From Myripristis murdjan (taxonomy: Eukaryota > Chordata > Actinopteri > Holocentriformes > Holocentridae), in assembly GCF_902150065.1 (NCBI RefSeq), contig NC_043993.1, forward strand, positions 13,003,185 through 13,067,184: a stretch of DNA of 64,000 bases, written 5' to 3'. Below are positions 36,301 through 46,569 of this stretch, piece after piece. The position numbers and the translations under genes are program-made. The notes under the pieces were generated by a model. It searched no databases and had not been told where the DNA came from. It saw only the letters and a program-made list of their open reading frames with translations. Every line of letters starts with the position of its first letter. Positions within the stretch are counted from its first letter, which is position 1.

Positions 36301-36365
36301 GTTAGGTTCATGAAACCCGGCTTTTGTGGCTTTACAGTCAGCTTCTTCCAGAGAGACAAAGGTAC
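36301..36365 (+). promoter_or_regulatory. Possible non-coding first exon and donor of COA4
   Basis: TTCCAGAGAGACAAAG followed by GTACGATCG (about 36,361) resembles a splice donor in a stretch with more CG dinucleotides than its surroundings. It lies about 440 bp upstream of the acceptor that directly precedes the COA4 start codon. Inferred from splice signals only. Confidence 0.35.
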
Positions 36366-36801
36366 GATCGAAGGAGAGCGGTCTGTGAATCTTTTTGCTG
36401 TCATTGTCAGCTAATGGTGACCTGACGACTGGAGTTGGCTAACGTTAGCTCTGCTAAGATAAAGCATGTAATGTTCCAGTTACAGCTGATAAGGTGACTT
36501 AACTTGTAACTCAGTTGTAGCGAACACGTTTAGTAAGTGTTGTTGTAAATAACTATGGTAACTTGATACTGACTGGCTTTTTTGGTTGCTCGCACCGCAA
36601 GATGTGAAGGCAGGATAACTAAGGACACCTTTACTTGTTATTCACACCTTGATATGTTCGTGTCAGGTTGTAGATTGAGGTAGTTTTCTGTAGAAATTTG
36701 ACTAGCGTTTTTGTCGTGTGAGTCTCGGCTGCCTTAGGTTACATTTAGTGAAGTGTGCACCTGTGTGACTTGACTGACCCGCCGCCGTGCCCTGACACAG
36801 G

Positions 36802-37053
36802 ATGGCCACAGTCTCACCTCACAGCCGCAGCCGAGCTGAGGATGAGGACGACCCCGTGGAGCGGATGATATCGCGCACCGGCTGTGCGGAGCTGCACTAC
36901 GCCGTGCAGGAGTGCATGGCCGAGCACCAGGACTGGCGCCGGTGCCAGCGGCAGGTCGAGACGTTCAAACAGTGCATGGTGTCCTTCCAGGCCCAGCGGA
37001 GAGAGCAGCTGGCCAAGCAGCAGCCGGCCGCCACGGACTCTGCTCCCAGCTGA
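36802..37053 (+). CDS. coa4: Cytochrome c oxidase assembly factor 4 (twin CX9C protein)
   Basis: An 83-residue protein with a CHCH fold: C28-X9-C38 and C48-X9-C58, the twin CX9C pairs that form two disulfides during Mia40-dependent import into the mitochondrial intermembrane space. The stretch ISRTGCAELHYAVQECMAEH then QDWRRCQRQVETFKQCM matches COA4 (CHCHD8) of vertebrates, which begins with an acidic segment (here AEDEDDPVE) and has the same length. COA4 takes part in assembly of cytochrome c oxidase. The ATG comes directly after a splice acceptor (CCTGACACAG), so the whole coding region is in the last exon. ATTAAA at 37,161-37,166 may be the poly(A) signal. The G+C-rich coding part contrasts with the AT-rich flanks. 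It has no functional link to the neighbouring OR genes. Confidence 0.93.
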   Translation: MATVSPHSRSRAEDEDDPVERMISRTGCAELHYAVQECMAEHQDWRRCQRQVETFKQCMVSFQAQRREQLAKQQPAATDSAPS

Positions 37054-37384
37054 ACACCGGACACCACACATAAAGCCATGCTTGGCGTGTGTGAGGAGGG
37101 AACAAATCAGACTTTCTCTTTTACAAGTGATCAGGATCTGCTTTGATTATTATTTGTACTATTAAACAATTATCAGTATGTACATGAAACCCTGGCGTTG
37201 ATGTTGAACATTGTGTGCTTGAAGGGGGAATGGCATTTGTTTTGCAGCAGAGTGCCACAAAGGTGCTCCTTTTCATTATGCATAATGATTAGTAAAATGT
37301 TTACTCGTTGGCTTGACCCACTTATTTCTATTCAGGGTCAGTGGGAGTGAGATGCTATAAATCATAAATGCATAAATGGTGTTC

Positions 37385-37615
37385 AGCTCAGGGAAACAGA
37401 CCCTGGACGGGTCTTCGTTCCATCACAGGCCTAACAGTCATTGATAATTCCCATTCACATTTCAATTTAGAGTCTCACATTTGCTTGACATGCGTGTCCT
37501 TAGAATGTGAGTGGGAACTGAAGGCAAGCAACATGATCAGAGGAAGATTATGCAAACTCAACACAGAAAGGGCCGGGCTGGGATCAAAGCCAGAGTCACT
37601 TAGTATGATTTAGTA
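37385..37615 (+). repeat. L2-like LINE 3' untranslated fragment
   Basis: The phrases ACCCTGGACGGGTCTTCGTT, CCATCACAGGCC, GCAAACTCAACACAGAAAGG and GCTGGGATCAAAGCC are those of a widespread fish LINE-derived repeat. The second OR duplicon starts within the same repeat (50,940-51,070). Confidence 0.7.
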
Positions 37616-38107
37616 ATACTGAATATTGCAATTGTTGCTCCTCTTATGACTTAATTTGTTGTGAGATAACACACTCCCAGCTATTGTTTGTGTTTTATGA
37701 GACTTCCACGGTCCTGCTTTGCCATTTTAACATGCTCTGGTCAGTGGAACACATTATGCATGTGCAATCCAAGAGGTAACACTGCAGAAATTTATATTGG
37801 TGGTAATTTTTTAAGAATTTATTTTGTTTTATTTTTTAACTCAAGGTTGAGCCAGAGATTGCATGCACTGAAATAGCAAATTGAAAATGTTCTTCCTTTT
37901 ATATGTGAAAATACAAGCCTCAAATACAAGCCAGCGAAGCATTCTTGGACTGGTTTAATAATAATTACAGCTAATAAAAATGACTGGAGCTCTAAGGGTG
38001 AAAGGCTGACTTATTAACTTACTGTTGCCTTTACTTAGAGGTGAGGGGTTTCACTCCACAGAGCAACATGCCAGTGTTGGAAAAATCATATACCTGAAAT
38101 ACAACAG

Positions 38108-38432
38108 TGTATTTAATGATGATAATAATAAATAATAAATGCAGCTCAAAGTGCTGTACACTTACAGTAATAAAAGAATTAAAAACATGCATGTGCATTA
38201 AAATTATTGACCGAGGTTGCTTGTTTAATCTGTGGTGGGAGTTTGTTCCAAATCCTCGGTGCATAGTTGCAAAAAGCTGACTCACCATACTTTTTGCTAT
38301 TGATTTGTGGCACATTCAGCAGGCCGGCATTTAGTGATCTTAGTGAGCGATTTGGAACATACTCTGACAAACAGTCTGAAAGGTAGGAGGGTGCTAAGCC
38401 ATTTAGTGCTTTATAAACAAGTAAAACAACTG
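38108..38432 (-). mobile_element. 5'-truncated L2-like LINE end inserted in copy 1 of the duplication
   Basis: On the minus strand one frame reads MSEYVPNRSLRSLNAGLLNV, then PQINSKKYGESAFCNYAPRI and WNKLPPQIKQATSVNNFNA, the usual C-terminal end of L2/CR1-type ORF2, followed by an AGCACTTTGAGCTGCATTTA tail and ATTATT repeats. The corresponding place in copy 2 (about 51,520) lacks it, so the insertion came after the duplication, or was lost in copy 2. Confidence 0.85.
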
Positions 38433-38945
38433 TTCACACAGAACACAGATGGATATACTCTTACAAACAGATTTTTGAAATAAAAATTATGGCACAAAAT
38501 TTGAATTTTAATCTAAAGTGTACCTGCATGCCAATGATCATTTTGGAAAAATAAATATAAGTAGGTATTTTTTCCCCAGAAGTTTGGCTCTTTCAATTGT
38601 AAATTCTTCAGCTCAACTAGAAAACAATTAAGCATGGTCATCGTACAGAAACATTTCAGAAAATATAGAAATCACTGACTTCATTTTTCAAAGAAGATCA
38701 TTATAAAGCTGGTCAAATAACATTGTTTTTCAGCTCATCCTGTTATACCATAATATATGAGGCATGACAATATACAGCAGACATTTTTCTATAATAATAT
38801 TTTAATTATTTGAAATTGCATCCAATGCATTATTCAAAAACATGTCTCACATAAACACATCTTAGTGTGTCATCGCTCAGCAGTGATACAGAGTTGTTTT
38901 GTTTTTTGTTTTAATTGTTGCTGCCGTTTTAATAAGTGAATGTGT

Positions 38946-39938
38946 TTACATCAACACTTTGTTCACTGCTGCATCACTGAGCCTTTTTCTTTTGTAAAGC
39001 TTCTTAATGGAGATCAGTACTTCTTCTGTCTTCAAAGAGTATATAATAGGATTGAGCATAGCAGGTATGATGTGTGTCAAGGAGGAGTTTACAATCCTGG
39101 CATTAGGATGAATATAAGTGGCCACTGCAGCTATATTTGTGCTCAATATTGGTAAAAAGAAAATAGCCACTAGGATCAGATGAGAGGTACAGGTTTTCAG
39201 AGCTTTGATACGTTCCTCTCCAGATGCAATCTTAATCAATGCTATAGCAATGCAGATATATGAGATTACTATTAGAATAGCAGGAATACATAGGACAATG
39301 ACGAAAACAACATATGCCATTATATTATTTAAAGAAGTATCATTACATGCAAGTTTATATGTTGGTGCATGGTCACAGAAGAAACTGTTAATCACCAAAG
39401 ATCTACAAAAGGAAAGACGGTCTATAAAGCTAATCCCAAATGCCAGTAAACTAACCAGGAAACACCATATAAACATGAGTATAGCAGCAACAGCTGGTTT
39501 TGTCACAATTGCATGGTATCTCAGAGGAAAGCAAATTGCTACAAACCTATCATATGCCATAGTGAGGAGAGTCCATGACTGCATAGATGTAAAGAACAAA
39601 ACAAAGAACATATAACTTAGGCAGGCCTCATAGATAATGTATCTGTTATCAAGCAAAAATGTGTCCAACAGCTTTGGGATGAGAGCAGTGCTCTCACACA
39701 AGTCTGTCAAAGCCAAGTTGAAGACAATCGTGTATTTAGCAGTATGAAGAGTCTTGGCCAGATAGATAACTGACATGAGGAAGGCATTCCCAAGGACAGT
39801 CACAACATAAACAAAACACAGAAACACATAATAATATTTGACATGTGGGATGTTGGAAAACCCACTGAGATAAAATTTCTCAGGACGAACAAATGTGGCA
39901 TTAAGCATTACCGCAGTTTGGTGCTCGTGACCCATCAC
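38946..39938 (-). CDS. Olfactory receptor, duplicate 1
   Basis: A 330-residue rhodopsin-like receptor in one exon. N-glycosylation site N13-A-T; GN in TM1 (50-51); LHTAKY (64-69); MAYDRFVAICFPLRYHA at the end of TM3 (from 127); cysteine-rich loop FCRSLV...FFCDHAP...LACND (C178, C188, C197); ISYIC in TM5; KALKTCTSH before TM6 (245-253); PAMLNPIIYSLKTEE in TM7 (292-306). The start could also be M11, nearer the glycosylation site. A TTAAAACAG acceptor-like sequence about 17 bases upstream suggests an upstream non-coding exon. It differs from the 52,043-53,035 copy at 10 residues. It belongs to a different OR subfamily from the 33 kb gene; no conserved element of the A/B/C type is seen near it. 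Confidence 0.95.
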   Translation of the reverse strand: MMGHEHQTAVMLNATFVRPEKFYLSGFSNIPHVKYYYVFLCFVYVVTVLGNAFLMSVIYLAKTLHTAKYTIVFNLALTDLCESTALIPKLLDTFLLDNRYIIYEACLSYMFFVLFFTSMQSWTLLTMAYDRFVAICFPLRYHAIVTKPAVAAILMFIWCFLVSLLAFGISFIDRLSFCRSLVINSFFCDHAPTYKLACNDTSLNNIMAYVVFVIVLCIPAILIVISYICIAIALIKIASGEERIKALKTCTSHLILVAIFFLPILSTNIAAVATYIHPNARIVNSSLTHIIPAMLNPIIYSLKTEEVLISIKKLYKRKRLSDAAVNKVLM

Positions 39939-41157
39939 AACCTTCTTTTTCCTGTTTTAACAATGGGAAACATAGGGAAAATATAAAAAATTACATTACT
40001 CACTGGAAAACATTTGCAGTAACCAAACTCACCCAAAACATCAAGTGCTCACTGCAGCAGAGACAGCAAATGTTTGTGGAGTGACAAGTCAGTCACTTAT
40101 ATTTTCTCACTGCTCTTGACTGTGTCACATGCTTAGCTATGGGATAACAAAATCCTCCACGGTGTGACTCTCTTCATTTTACCTCTTGGTCAAAGGTCAA
40201 CAGTATGCCACATGGAGGTGGTACTGATCATTTGAAAGCTGGGAACCTGGGGTTAATTTTGAGATGCAGCTCAGCATTATGTGTCAAATTTTTCTAATCA
40301 TAATCTGTCATAAGAACTGTTTTTTAGGTGCCTATTTATTAATTTAGTTATTTAGGATATGATGACCATTCCCATGGCCATTCTCATGTCTCACTTTGAG
40401 ATTTAAAAAAATCCTTCCAAAATACCACAATAAGACACACAGCCCTTGAGGAGAAAAATACATGCTTTTATTAGGTATCAAAAACATTTGACATTTGGAG
40501 ATTTCTGCAAGAATTCCATTTTTCTGTGATGGGATGGCAAACACTTTTGTCTGAAAATTGTTTAGAAACATGAGGCTTTTATTATCCTACTGCAGGTCAT
40601 TTTATATCAAGTCTAAAAAAGTTGTCTCACTACAATGAAATACCATCATCATACATGAATAAAATTGGGCTCTGTCAAACCCAATTTATGCATTTTCAAG
40701 ACTGTTTAGGCCCGACTACGCACAAATGTATCATTTTAGAATAGGCCAGAATAACACATTTGTGCTGCCTGCAGATAACATAGTTTTGGCCCAAACAACA
40801 AAGGATTAGCATAAAGTGGGCATTTCTGTAAAGGGAAGACCCATGGGTATCTACCATTTTCTTTCAGATATCTTGAGGTGACAGGTCAAGGGACCCCTTT
40901 GAAAATGGCCATGCCATTTTCCCTTTGCCAAAATCTAGCCTAACTTGGAGCATTATTTAGAGCCCTTGCTGGCAGCTTAGCATGACATACTAAGTGCCAG
41001 TGAATTTCTTAGATCAAAACTGAACCCACTATAGCCTTTGAAAGACAGTAGGTTAGCTGTGGATGGCAGTATCTATGGTGAAGTGTTTTTGATGGCACAT
41101 TGATTTATTAGGTTTTGTTTTGTTTTCTGTTGAGGTCACACAGGAGATAGTCCCAAA

Positions 41158-41388
41158 GTGAGACACAAAACAAATGCTATGAAAGAGAAATCCCTCTATG
41201 GCCAACCTCTACATGGAAGAACATCACCAAGTCATCGGTTTAGATATGTGGATAACACATGGATGAAAATCAAAAGCCAGGAAACGCAAGCCTTCACAGA
41301 ACACATCAACTCAGTGGATAGTAACATCAGGTTGAAGCAAGAGGAGGTCAAGAACAGCTTAGCCTTTTTGGACTGTGTCGTACACATG
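41158..41388 (+). mobile_element. Penelope-like element fragment (reverse transcriptase)
   Basis: Reads HGRTSPSHRFRYVDNTWMKI, KSQETQAFTEHINSVDSNIR and LAFLDCVVHMG, matching the Penelope-type RT region around the YVDD box and the following AFxEHIN...LxFLDC segment. Only a short piece remains. A hAT end begins right after it; the second copy at 62,830 continues without that insertion. Confidence 0.8.
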
Positions 41389-41490
41389 GGCACGGGCGGA
41401 CTGGCCATCTGGATGTTCTGGAGAATACCAGAACGGCCGGTGCTGCCAGTTGACTGGCCGGTCTTTTTTTTTTTTCCTCCCCTTTTTGCT
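41389..41490 (+). mobile_element. hAT element end fragment
   Basis: CACGGGCGGACTGGCCATC is the same terminal sequence as at 8,272 (CATGGGTGGACTGGCCATC). A poly-T run follows, as in the 8.3 kb copy. The opposite end was not found. Confidence 0.6.
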
Positions 41491-41709
41491 TGTAATCTAC
41501 TCTTGTTCCATGTCCAGACCGATAGGTGGCAACTATGTTCCGGTAGGCCCTTAGATGCGCAGGCTTACTCGCCACTCAGCCGTGTCAAAGATACTCGTGG
41601 TAGTCCCGCCCCTTCCGGTGGGCCCCCATGGGACCTTTCGGAGCGAAAAAAAATGAATGGTGTTCAATGGACAGAAAATAATTTCCTGGTCCCCCCGTCG
41701 TTATGCCAT

Positions 41710-42870
41710 TGTGGCGAAGTGTAGGAGGGTAGATTGAAGTTATTGGAGGTTAATATTGCTATGAGGAAAATGGAAAGCCAGACAATGCCACCTGGGGAGT
41801 TTCACCCCAGGAAATACCAAAAGGACACACAGGTTTGTTCCCAATTAGGAGGCAGAGGCAAGTATGGACAATTAAGATAAATTTTATTGAAAATAAGCAA
41901 AAATAATCAAAACCAAAAGGCAGGGGCTGGAGCTGCGGAAAAGGAAAAAATAGTAAAAACAGCACAAATTATGGACAATTTATAAATTACTTTATTACAT
42001 TTAATTCTAAAAAAGGCCTGAATACTAATTCTAAAAAGGGGCAACTACAAAAGCTAAAACACAGCCCAACTTAAGTGAAACTAAATAGAAAAAGGAGGAG
42101 GCCACTTGTGAGAGGCAGACTACACGGAGGGGTGCTACCGCTATTCACCAGTGAACACAGCAAACACAGCAAACCTCACACAAAACAATGGTGCAGTCTA
42201 TGGTGTCCCAGTGCAACTACTCACACGCAAAAAGTGCAGGGACCTCACCACAAGTGCCTAGCCCCTCAGCAATATGGCACTCCACTCCTGAAATAAAGGA
42301 AAACTCACAGAAAACAACTCACAACATAAATAAGTATGCCAGCTGTTCAACAAATGGGCAACTGAACACAACTGGGCATAACAAAGGGCAAATTGATAAA
42401 CAAATAAGGCAATAAGCAAAAAGGAAATAAGTCTAAAAAAAAGCAAGTAGGCAAAGCAGCAGTAGTCCATGGGGCAAGAGGACCTAAAAGAGGAGGAAAC
42501 CACAATTAATTTGGCTCTTTACCACTCACTGAACTGATTAGGAGGAACCCTACTCACCACCTTGAGGCCTAAGTATATGGGATGGCAGGAGAGCAGGAGG
42601 GAAATCCTTGACCCTGAACAGCCAACACATACACACATTACACTAGGCTGGAGGTGACAATACAGGTAAGGAACCACCAAAAACAGTTGGACACATACCT
42701 AGTGCAACAATGTGCAGCCACAGCAGGGACAGGGCATGAGGCAGGCAGAGAAAGAGCAGAGGCTCACAGGTGCCTTTTATTTCCTGACTCTGATTGAAGG
42801 GGCTGAGACAAGGGAGGAGTCAGGCTCAGGGTGCACTACCCTCCTGCACCACTGGGTTAGGGTCACCACA
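41710..42870 (-). mobile_element. Solo LTR of an endogenous LTR retroelement
   Basis: An 1,161-bp block that starts TGTGGCGAAG and ends TCACCACA, flanked by a 4-bp direct repeat CCAT (41,706-41,709 and 42,871-42,874). Read on the minus strand it has an AATAAAAGGC TATA-like box followed by a CAATAAAATTTATC poly(A)-signal-like sequence, as expected of an LTR in that orientation. No internal coding part or second LTR is near, so it is a solo LTR, presumably left by recombination. Family unknown. Confidence 0.65.
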
Positions 42871-43038
42871 CCATGGATTACACAAATGTTGTTTATAGGC
42901 TTAAATAACAAATTTTCATGTCAAGAGTTTGACCGTTTATTGCGCCATTGTTCAGTTAAATGCTGTTGAGAAAACACAATTAGAAAGACTACATACTGTG
43001 TCGCGTATGTGACGTCACGTCATCGCCGTTTCCCTCCT

Positions 43039-43067
43039 GCTCACCCTCCTCGGGCAGGAGGGTGAGC
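43039..43067. repeat. Perfect 12-bp hairpin at the centre of the foldback element
   Basis: GCTCACCCTCCT, a 5-base loop CGGGC, then AGGAGGGTGAGC. Confidence 0.95.
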
Positions 43068-43551
43068 AGACCCCGCCGTCGGGCGGAAAAACTCAGAACC
43101 TCAAAAACTCAGCGCGGAGCAGAGAAATCGCCATGTCTGTTGTAGGCTTCCAGTGCGGGTGGTGACGTATATCATTTGCACCAAGAGCAGCGAAGAGTTG
43201 TAGTTCACAAAGCGGGTCTTCTTTGCGTGAAAAATTATCTTTAAATATCACAAACAACATATGTGAAATCCATGGCACAATTCAAACGGGACCAGAAAAT
43301 AATTTTTATCTACCCATTGGATTGCATTCATAATTTTTTGCTTTTGAAGACCCATGTACCGGAAGTGGGTGGGCGGGACTTCACTCTATACGCAGACAAC
43401 GCACAGCGCAAAAATTAAGGTTGATAATAAAAAAAAAAAGCCATGATAATTATCACATTATTACATAACAAAATGAACAGACCCACCGTTGTCTTTTTAA
43501 ATTGTGTACCCCACTCAATTTGAGCAAAATAAATGTTTTACCTAAGACCAG

Positions 43552-44130
43552 GTGGTTCCCAAGCTAAGAGATTCCACTGCCCAGTTGGTAAGGAACGCAA
43601 ACGCCAAGGTTCCTACTGGCCAAAAGTGGAATGCTCAAACTGAGGTCGTCAAAGCTGTCAGTAAGCTGCAACACCAAGAGATCGTCGGCAGAGTCCAGGC
43701 AGGAAGAGCAGGGCTAGGATGGGGAGAAGTGCCACGGTTCTGGACCAAGGCCAACAGCAAGGAGAGAAAGGAGATGGTGGTTGCAGAGGTGATGAGGCTG
43801 GAGGAAGAGCGCTACAAGTTCAAGGCAGTGTCACAGGGCCAACAAGGAAGCTGGACAACCTGGGAGGGAGTTATCAACCGGAACATCAGCTGGTCAGACC
43901 TGTGGAAGATTCCACAGGCAAGGCTCAGCTTCCTCATTTGCTCAACCTACGACACGCTTCCCTGTCCTCGTAGCCTTCACCAGTGGTTTGGGAACGAAAA
44001 ATGCTGCTCACTCTGCAATGCTCCAAACGTAAACCTCCAGCACATCCTTTCAGCCTGTAAGACCACGCTCTCTCAGGGGTGCTACAGATGGCGCCATGAC
44101 CAGGTCCTGAGAAAAGCTAGCTGAAAGTTC
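43552..44130 (+). mobile_element. LINE fragment with RLE-type endonuclease end (R2/HERO-like)
   Basis: A 190-residue open frame reads RDSTAQLVRNANAKVPTGQK, SWTTWEGVINRNISWSDLWK, ARLSFLICSTYDTLPCPRSL, then CCSLCNAPNVNLQHILSACK and YRWRHDQVLRK. The C-X2-C...H-X4-C cluster followed by RHDQVL is the signature of the C-terminal region before the restriction-like endonuclease of R2/NeSL/HERO-type LINEs. The RT upstream and the endonuclease core downstream are missing or unreadable, so this is a truncated copy. Confidence 0.7.
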
Positions 44131-44339
44131 AACTAACCCCGACAACTGCTGCAGGGGGGAACACTTATCAGCAGCAGGGGGTGACAGGGAGACGTCCCTG
44201 TCACTGCCCCGCCACCAGGAGACGTTCCAGGATTAAAGGGCAAAAAGTTGGTGGTTCCTGGCTGATGACCCTGCAGCTGACCCATGGGCATTTAGAGGAG
44301 GTGCGACAGGCAGCAATGCCCAGCAGGAAATTCCACCTA

Positions 44340-44505
44340 ATTGTACATTTACTTAAAGGTTTAAATCATTATTACATAAGATTATATAAAATGTTAATAT
44401 GTGTGACAATGAACTGTTGATAAGTAGTTTACTATATTATATTATTAACATGATCATTTCCTTGATTGTTAACTGGAAAACAGCTATTAACTAAAGTAAA
44501 AAATT
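44340..44505. repeat. Dispersed repeat, left part (interrupted copy)
   Basis: AAAGGTTTAAATCATTATTA through CTATTAACTAAAGTAAAAAA matches 63,806-63,953. The right part resumes at about 46,215. The 63.8 kb copy is continuous, which marks 44,506-46,214 as an insertion. Confidence 0.85.
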
Positions 44506-44588
44506 AATTAAAGCTGCAAGCAGCGTTGACGGGCCCTCGCACCCATGCCACCTCGTGCCCACTTGTGCCCAGTGGCTGTGGCAATAGG

Positions 44589-44680
44589 CACACACACACA
44601 CACACACACCCACACACTCATTCACTCACTCACTCACTCACTCACACACACACACACACTCACTCAGACACACACTCACT

Positions 44681-44725
<45 letters not shown>

Positions 44726-44776
44726 TCATTCACTCACTCTCTCACTCACTTACACTCACACACACACACACACACA
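44589..44776. repeat. CA / CACT microsatellite
   Basis: Long CA dinucleotide arrays alternating with CACT and CATT tetranucleotides. Confidence 0.95.
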
Positions 44777-45486
44777 GTTCTGGCCCAGTCGCTAGCGGCG
44801 CTCCTCCAGCAGATGTCGCCCTCAGCTTGCGTTTGAGTTTGAGAGTTGTTTCTGCTTCTGGGGGGGGAAGGGCAGAGCAGGCAGAGCAGAGGAAAAAAAC
44901 CCAGAGTCCAAACCTGTTAAACTAGTCTTCACCGCGGCCACAAATTTTTCCAATCCACAGCAAGTCCTCCTATTTTTGTAGGAGAATTAGTCTTCTTTCC
45001 ATCTGCATAGGTTTGGAAGCTGTCAGACTTTTACTTTGGACTGCTGGGGCCTAATTAGTGCCTATGCTCACGGCAAGTGCATGTTAATTCACAGCAGGCA
45101 CACCAGGGTCCATGGGAAAAAGTGGAGGCACTGGTTGTGGACACTCTGACTTTGATGGCTTCTGAAATCTAAACGGTTCAAAGGAACGTAAATTCCTTCT
45201 GAACTTTTGTTAAGCACTATGTCCTCTGTCATGTATTAAAATTTTTAAGTCGATGAAATTAACGCCCTGGGAGGAGATACATTTTCTACAAAGCGCAAAT
45301 TTGGGCGAAAACGTGACTTTCAAATGCAAATTGCGGACTTCCTGTTGGTTTTAGGTGGGGAGCACGAGCACGAAAAATGTCGGGCTTGATGACATCTACG
45401 TTTCGGCGCTGGTTTGGTCTTTCTATGACATTCCTGTGGGCGTCCGCCTCGTGCCCGTCGGGGACGGTCCATTCACGGTGCCACCC

Positions 45487-45525
45487 ACTCACTCACGCAC
45501 ACACACACACACACACGCACACACG

Positions 45526-45562
<37 letters not shown>

Positions 45563-45590
45563 AATCACGCACACACACAAACACACAAAG
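45487..45590. repeat. CA microsatellite
   Basis: CA array with CACG interruptions, at the junction of the two tandem units. Confidence 0.95.
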
Positions 45591-46214
45591 CGGTGCTCCT
45601 CCAGCAGATGTTGCCCTAAGCTTGCGTTTGAGAGTTGTTTCTGCTTCTGTGGGGGAAGGGCAGAGCAGGCAGAGCAGAGAAAAAATAAACAGAGTCCAAA
45701 CCTGTTAAACAACTCTTCACCGCGGCCATAAACTTTTTCCAATCCACAGCAAGACCTCCTATTTTTGTAGGAGAATTAGTCCTCTTTCCATCGGCATAGA
45801 TTTGGAAGCTGTCAGACTTTTACTTTGGACTCCTGGGGCCTAATTAGTGTCCACTGTCAGGGCAAGTGCCTGTTTATTCACAGCAGGCACACCAGGGTCC
45901 ATGGGAAAAAGTGGAGGTGGTGGTTGTGAACACTCAGACTTTGCGTCCTTCTGAAATCCAAACGGTTCGAAGGAATGTAAATTCCTTCTGAACTTTTGTT
46001 AAGCACTATGTTCTCTGTCATCTATTAAATTTGCAAGCCGATAAAATTAACGCCCTGGGAGGAGATAGATTTCATGCAAAGTGGAAATTTCGGAAAAACC
46101 GAAGCAAATACAATAGGGCTTCGCACTGGGACAGTGCTCGGGCCCTAATAATGAAGAAAAAAAAACGAAGCAAATACAATAGGGTCCTCTCCCAGAGAGG
46201 CGAGGACCCTAACA

Positions 46215-46395
46215 ATGTATCAATCAATTGTATCAATGTGTAGTTTTTTTATTTAATTATTTTTATTTATTGCTTTATTTTGCTTATTATTATCAATTTA
46301 TTAACAGTGTGATTATAAATTATTTTATATAATATTAGTATTTATTGATATATTTGGTTTATTATTAATAATTTATCAATGACAGTGATTATTAT
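46215..46395. repeat. Dispersed repeat, right part
   Basis: TATCAATGTGTAGTTTTTTTATTTAATTATTTTTATTTATT-type sequence continues the repeat seen unbroken at 63,954-64,000, then AT-rich sequence to the start of the LINE. Confidence 0.7.
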
Positions 46396-46569
46396 CTGTG
46401 AGGGAAGATAGCAAGATGGCCGCGCGTGTTCTTTGTCTCTGAGCTGTCTCCACAAACTTTCAAATAACTTGTGAATTACTGCTCAAGTCGACTCAGGTTT
46501 CAGCCAACGTGTTCTGCAAAGTCTGGGTGATTATTTCAAGGCTTGAAGTGCCCTGATCGGAACAAAGTT

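Larger units (their letters stand above)
37440..41008. repeat. Segmental duplication, copy 1 (contains an OR gene)
   Basis: Aligns with 50,935-54,160 in the same orientation. It covers the LINE-derived 37.4 kb repeat, the OR gene with its 3' and 5' flanks, and about 1 kb upstream of the gene. Copy 1 alone has a LINE 3' end at 38,108-38,432. Homology fades after CATGACATACTAAGTGCCA at about 41,005. Identity is very high around the gene. Confidence 0.95.
41600..43386. mobile_element. Foldback / long-inverted-repeat DNA element, split by a solo LTR
   Basis: Left arm: AGTCCCGCCCCTTCCGG, AAATGAATGGTGTTCAATGG, ACAGAAAATAATTTCCTGGT, then (after the solo LTR) CCATGGATTACACAAATGTT. The right arm, read on the reverse strand, gives AGTCCCGCCCACCCACTTCCGG-like sequence, AATGAATGCAATCCAATGGG, AAAAATTATTTTCTGGTCCC and CCATGGATTTCACATATGTT in the same order. 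The arms meet at a perfect 12-bp hairpin centred near 43,053. No transposase. Without the LTR the element would be about 620 bp. Outer limits and target duplication are unclear. Confidence 0.75.
44506..46214. mobile_element. Inserted element made of two tandem units with CA-rich microsatellites
   Basis: Starts AATTAAAGCTGCAAGCAGCG and ends with hairpin-forming TCCTCTCCCAGAGAGGCGAG then GACCCTAA. Two copies of a unit (44,806-45,300 and 45,598-46,100) share GCTCCTCCAGCAGATGT, GTTTCTGCTTCTG, TCTTCACCGCGGCCA, TGTAGGAGAATTAGTC, CACCAGGGTCCATGGGAAA and AACGCCCTGGGAGGAGATA. Each unit is preceded by CA microsatellites (44,589-44,776 and 45,499-45,587). No transposase or RT seen. This head sequence is common in fish genomes. 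The class is unresolved; a Helitron-like or TTAA-type DNA element is possible. Confidence 0.65.

Noticed and set aside
39205-39615. 136-residue plus-strand frame (and its twin at 52,302-52,712)
   Set aside because: It lies wholly antisense to the OR coding regions and has no family features; a shadow frame.
41158-41724. 188-residue plus-strand frame as a gene
   Set aside because: It is a chance fusion of a Penelope fragment, a hAT end and part of the foldback arm.
44526-44925. Long His/Thr-rich frames at 44.5-44.9 and 45.36-45.7 kb, and at 15.4-15.8 kb
   Set aside because: They are translations of CA microsatellites.
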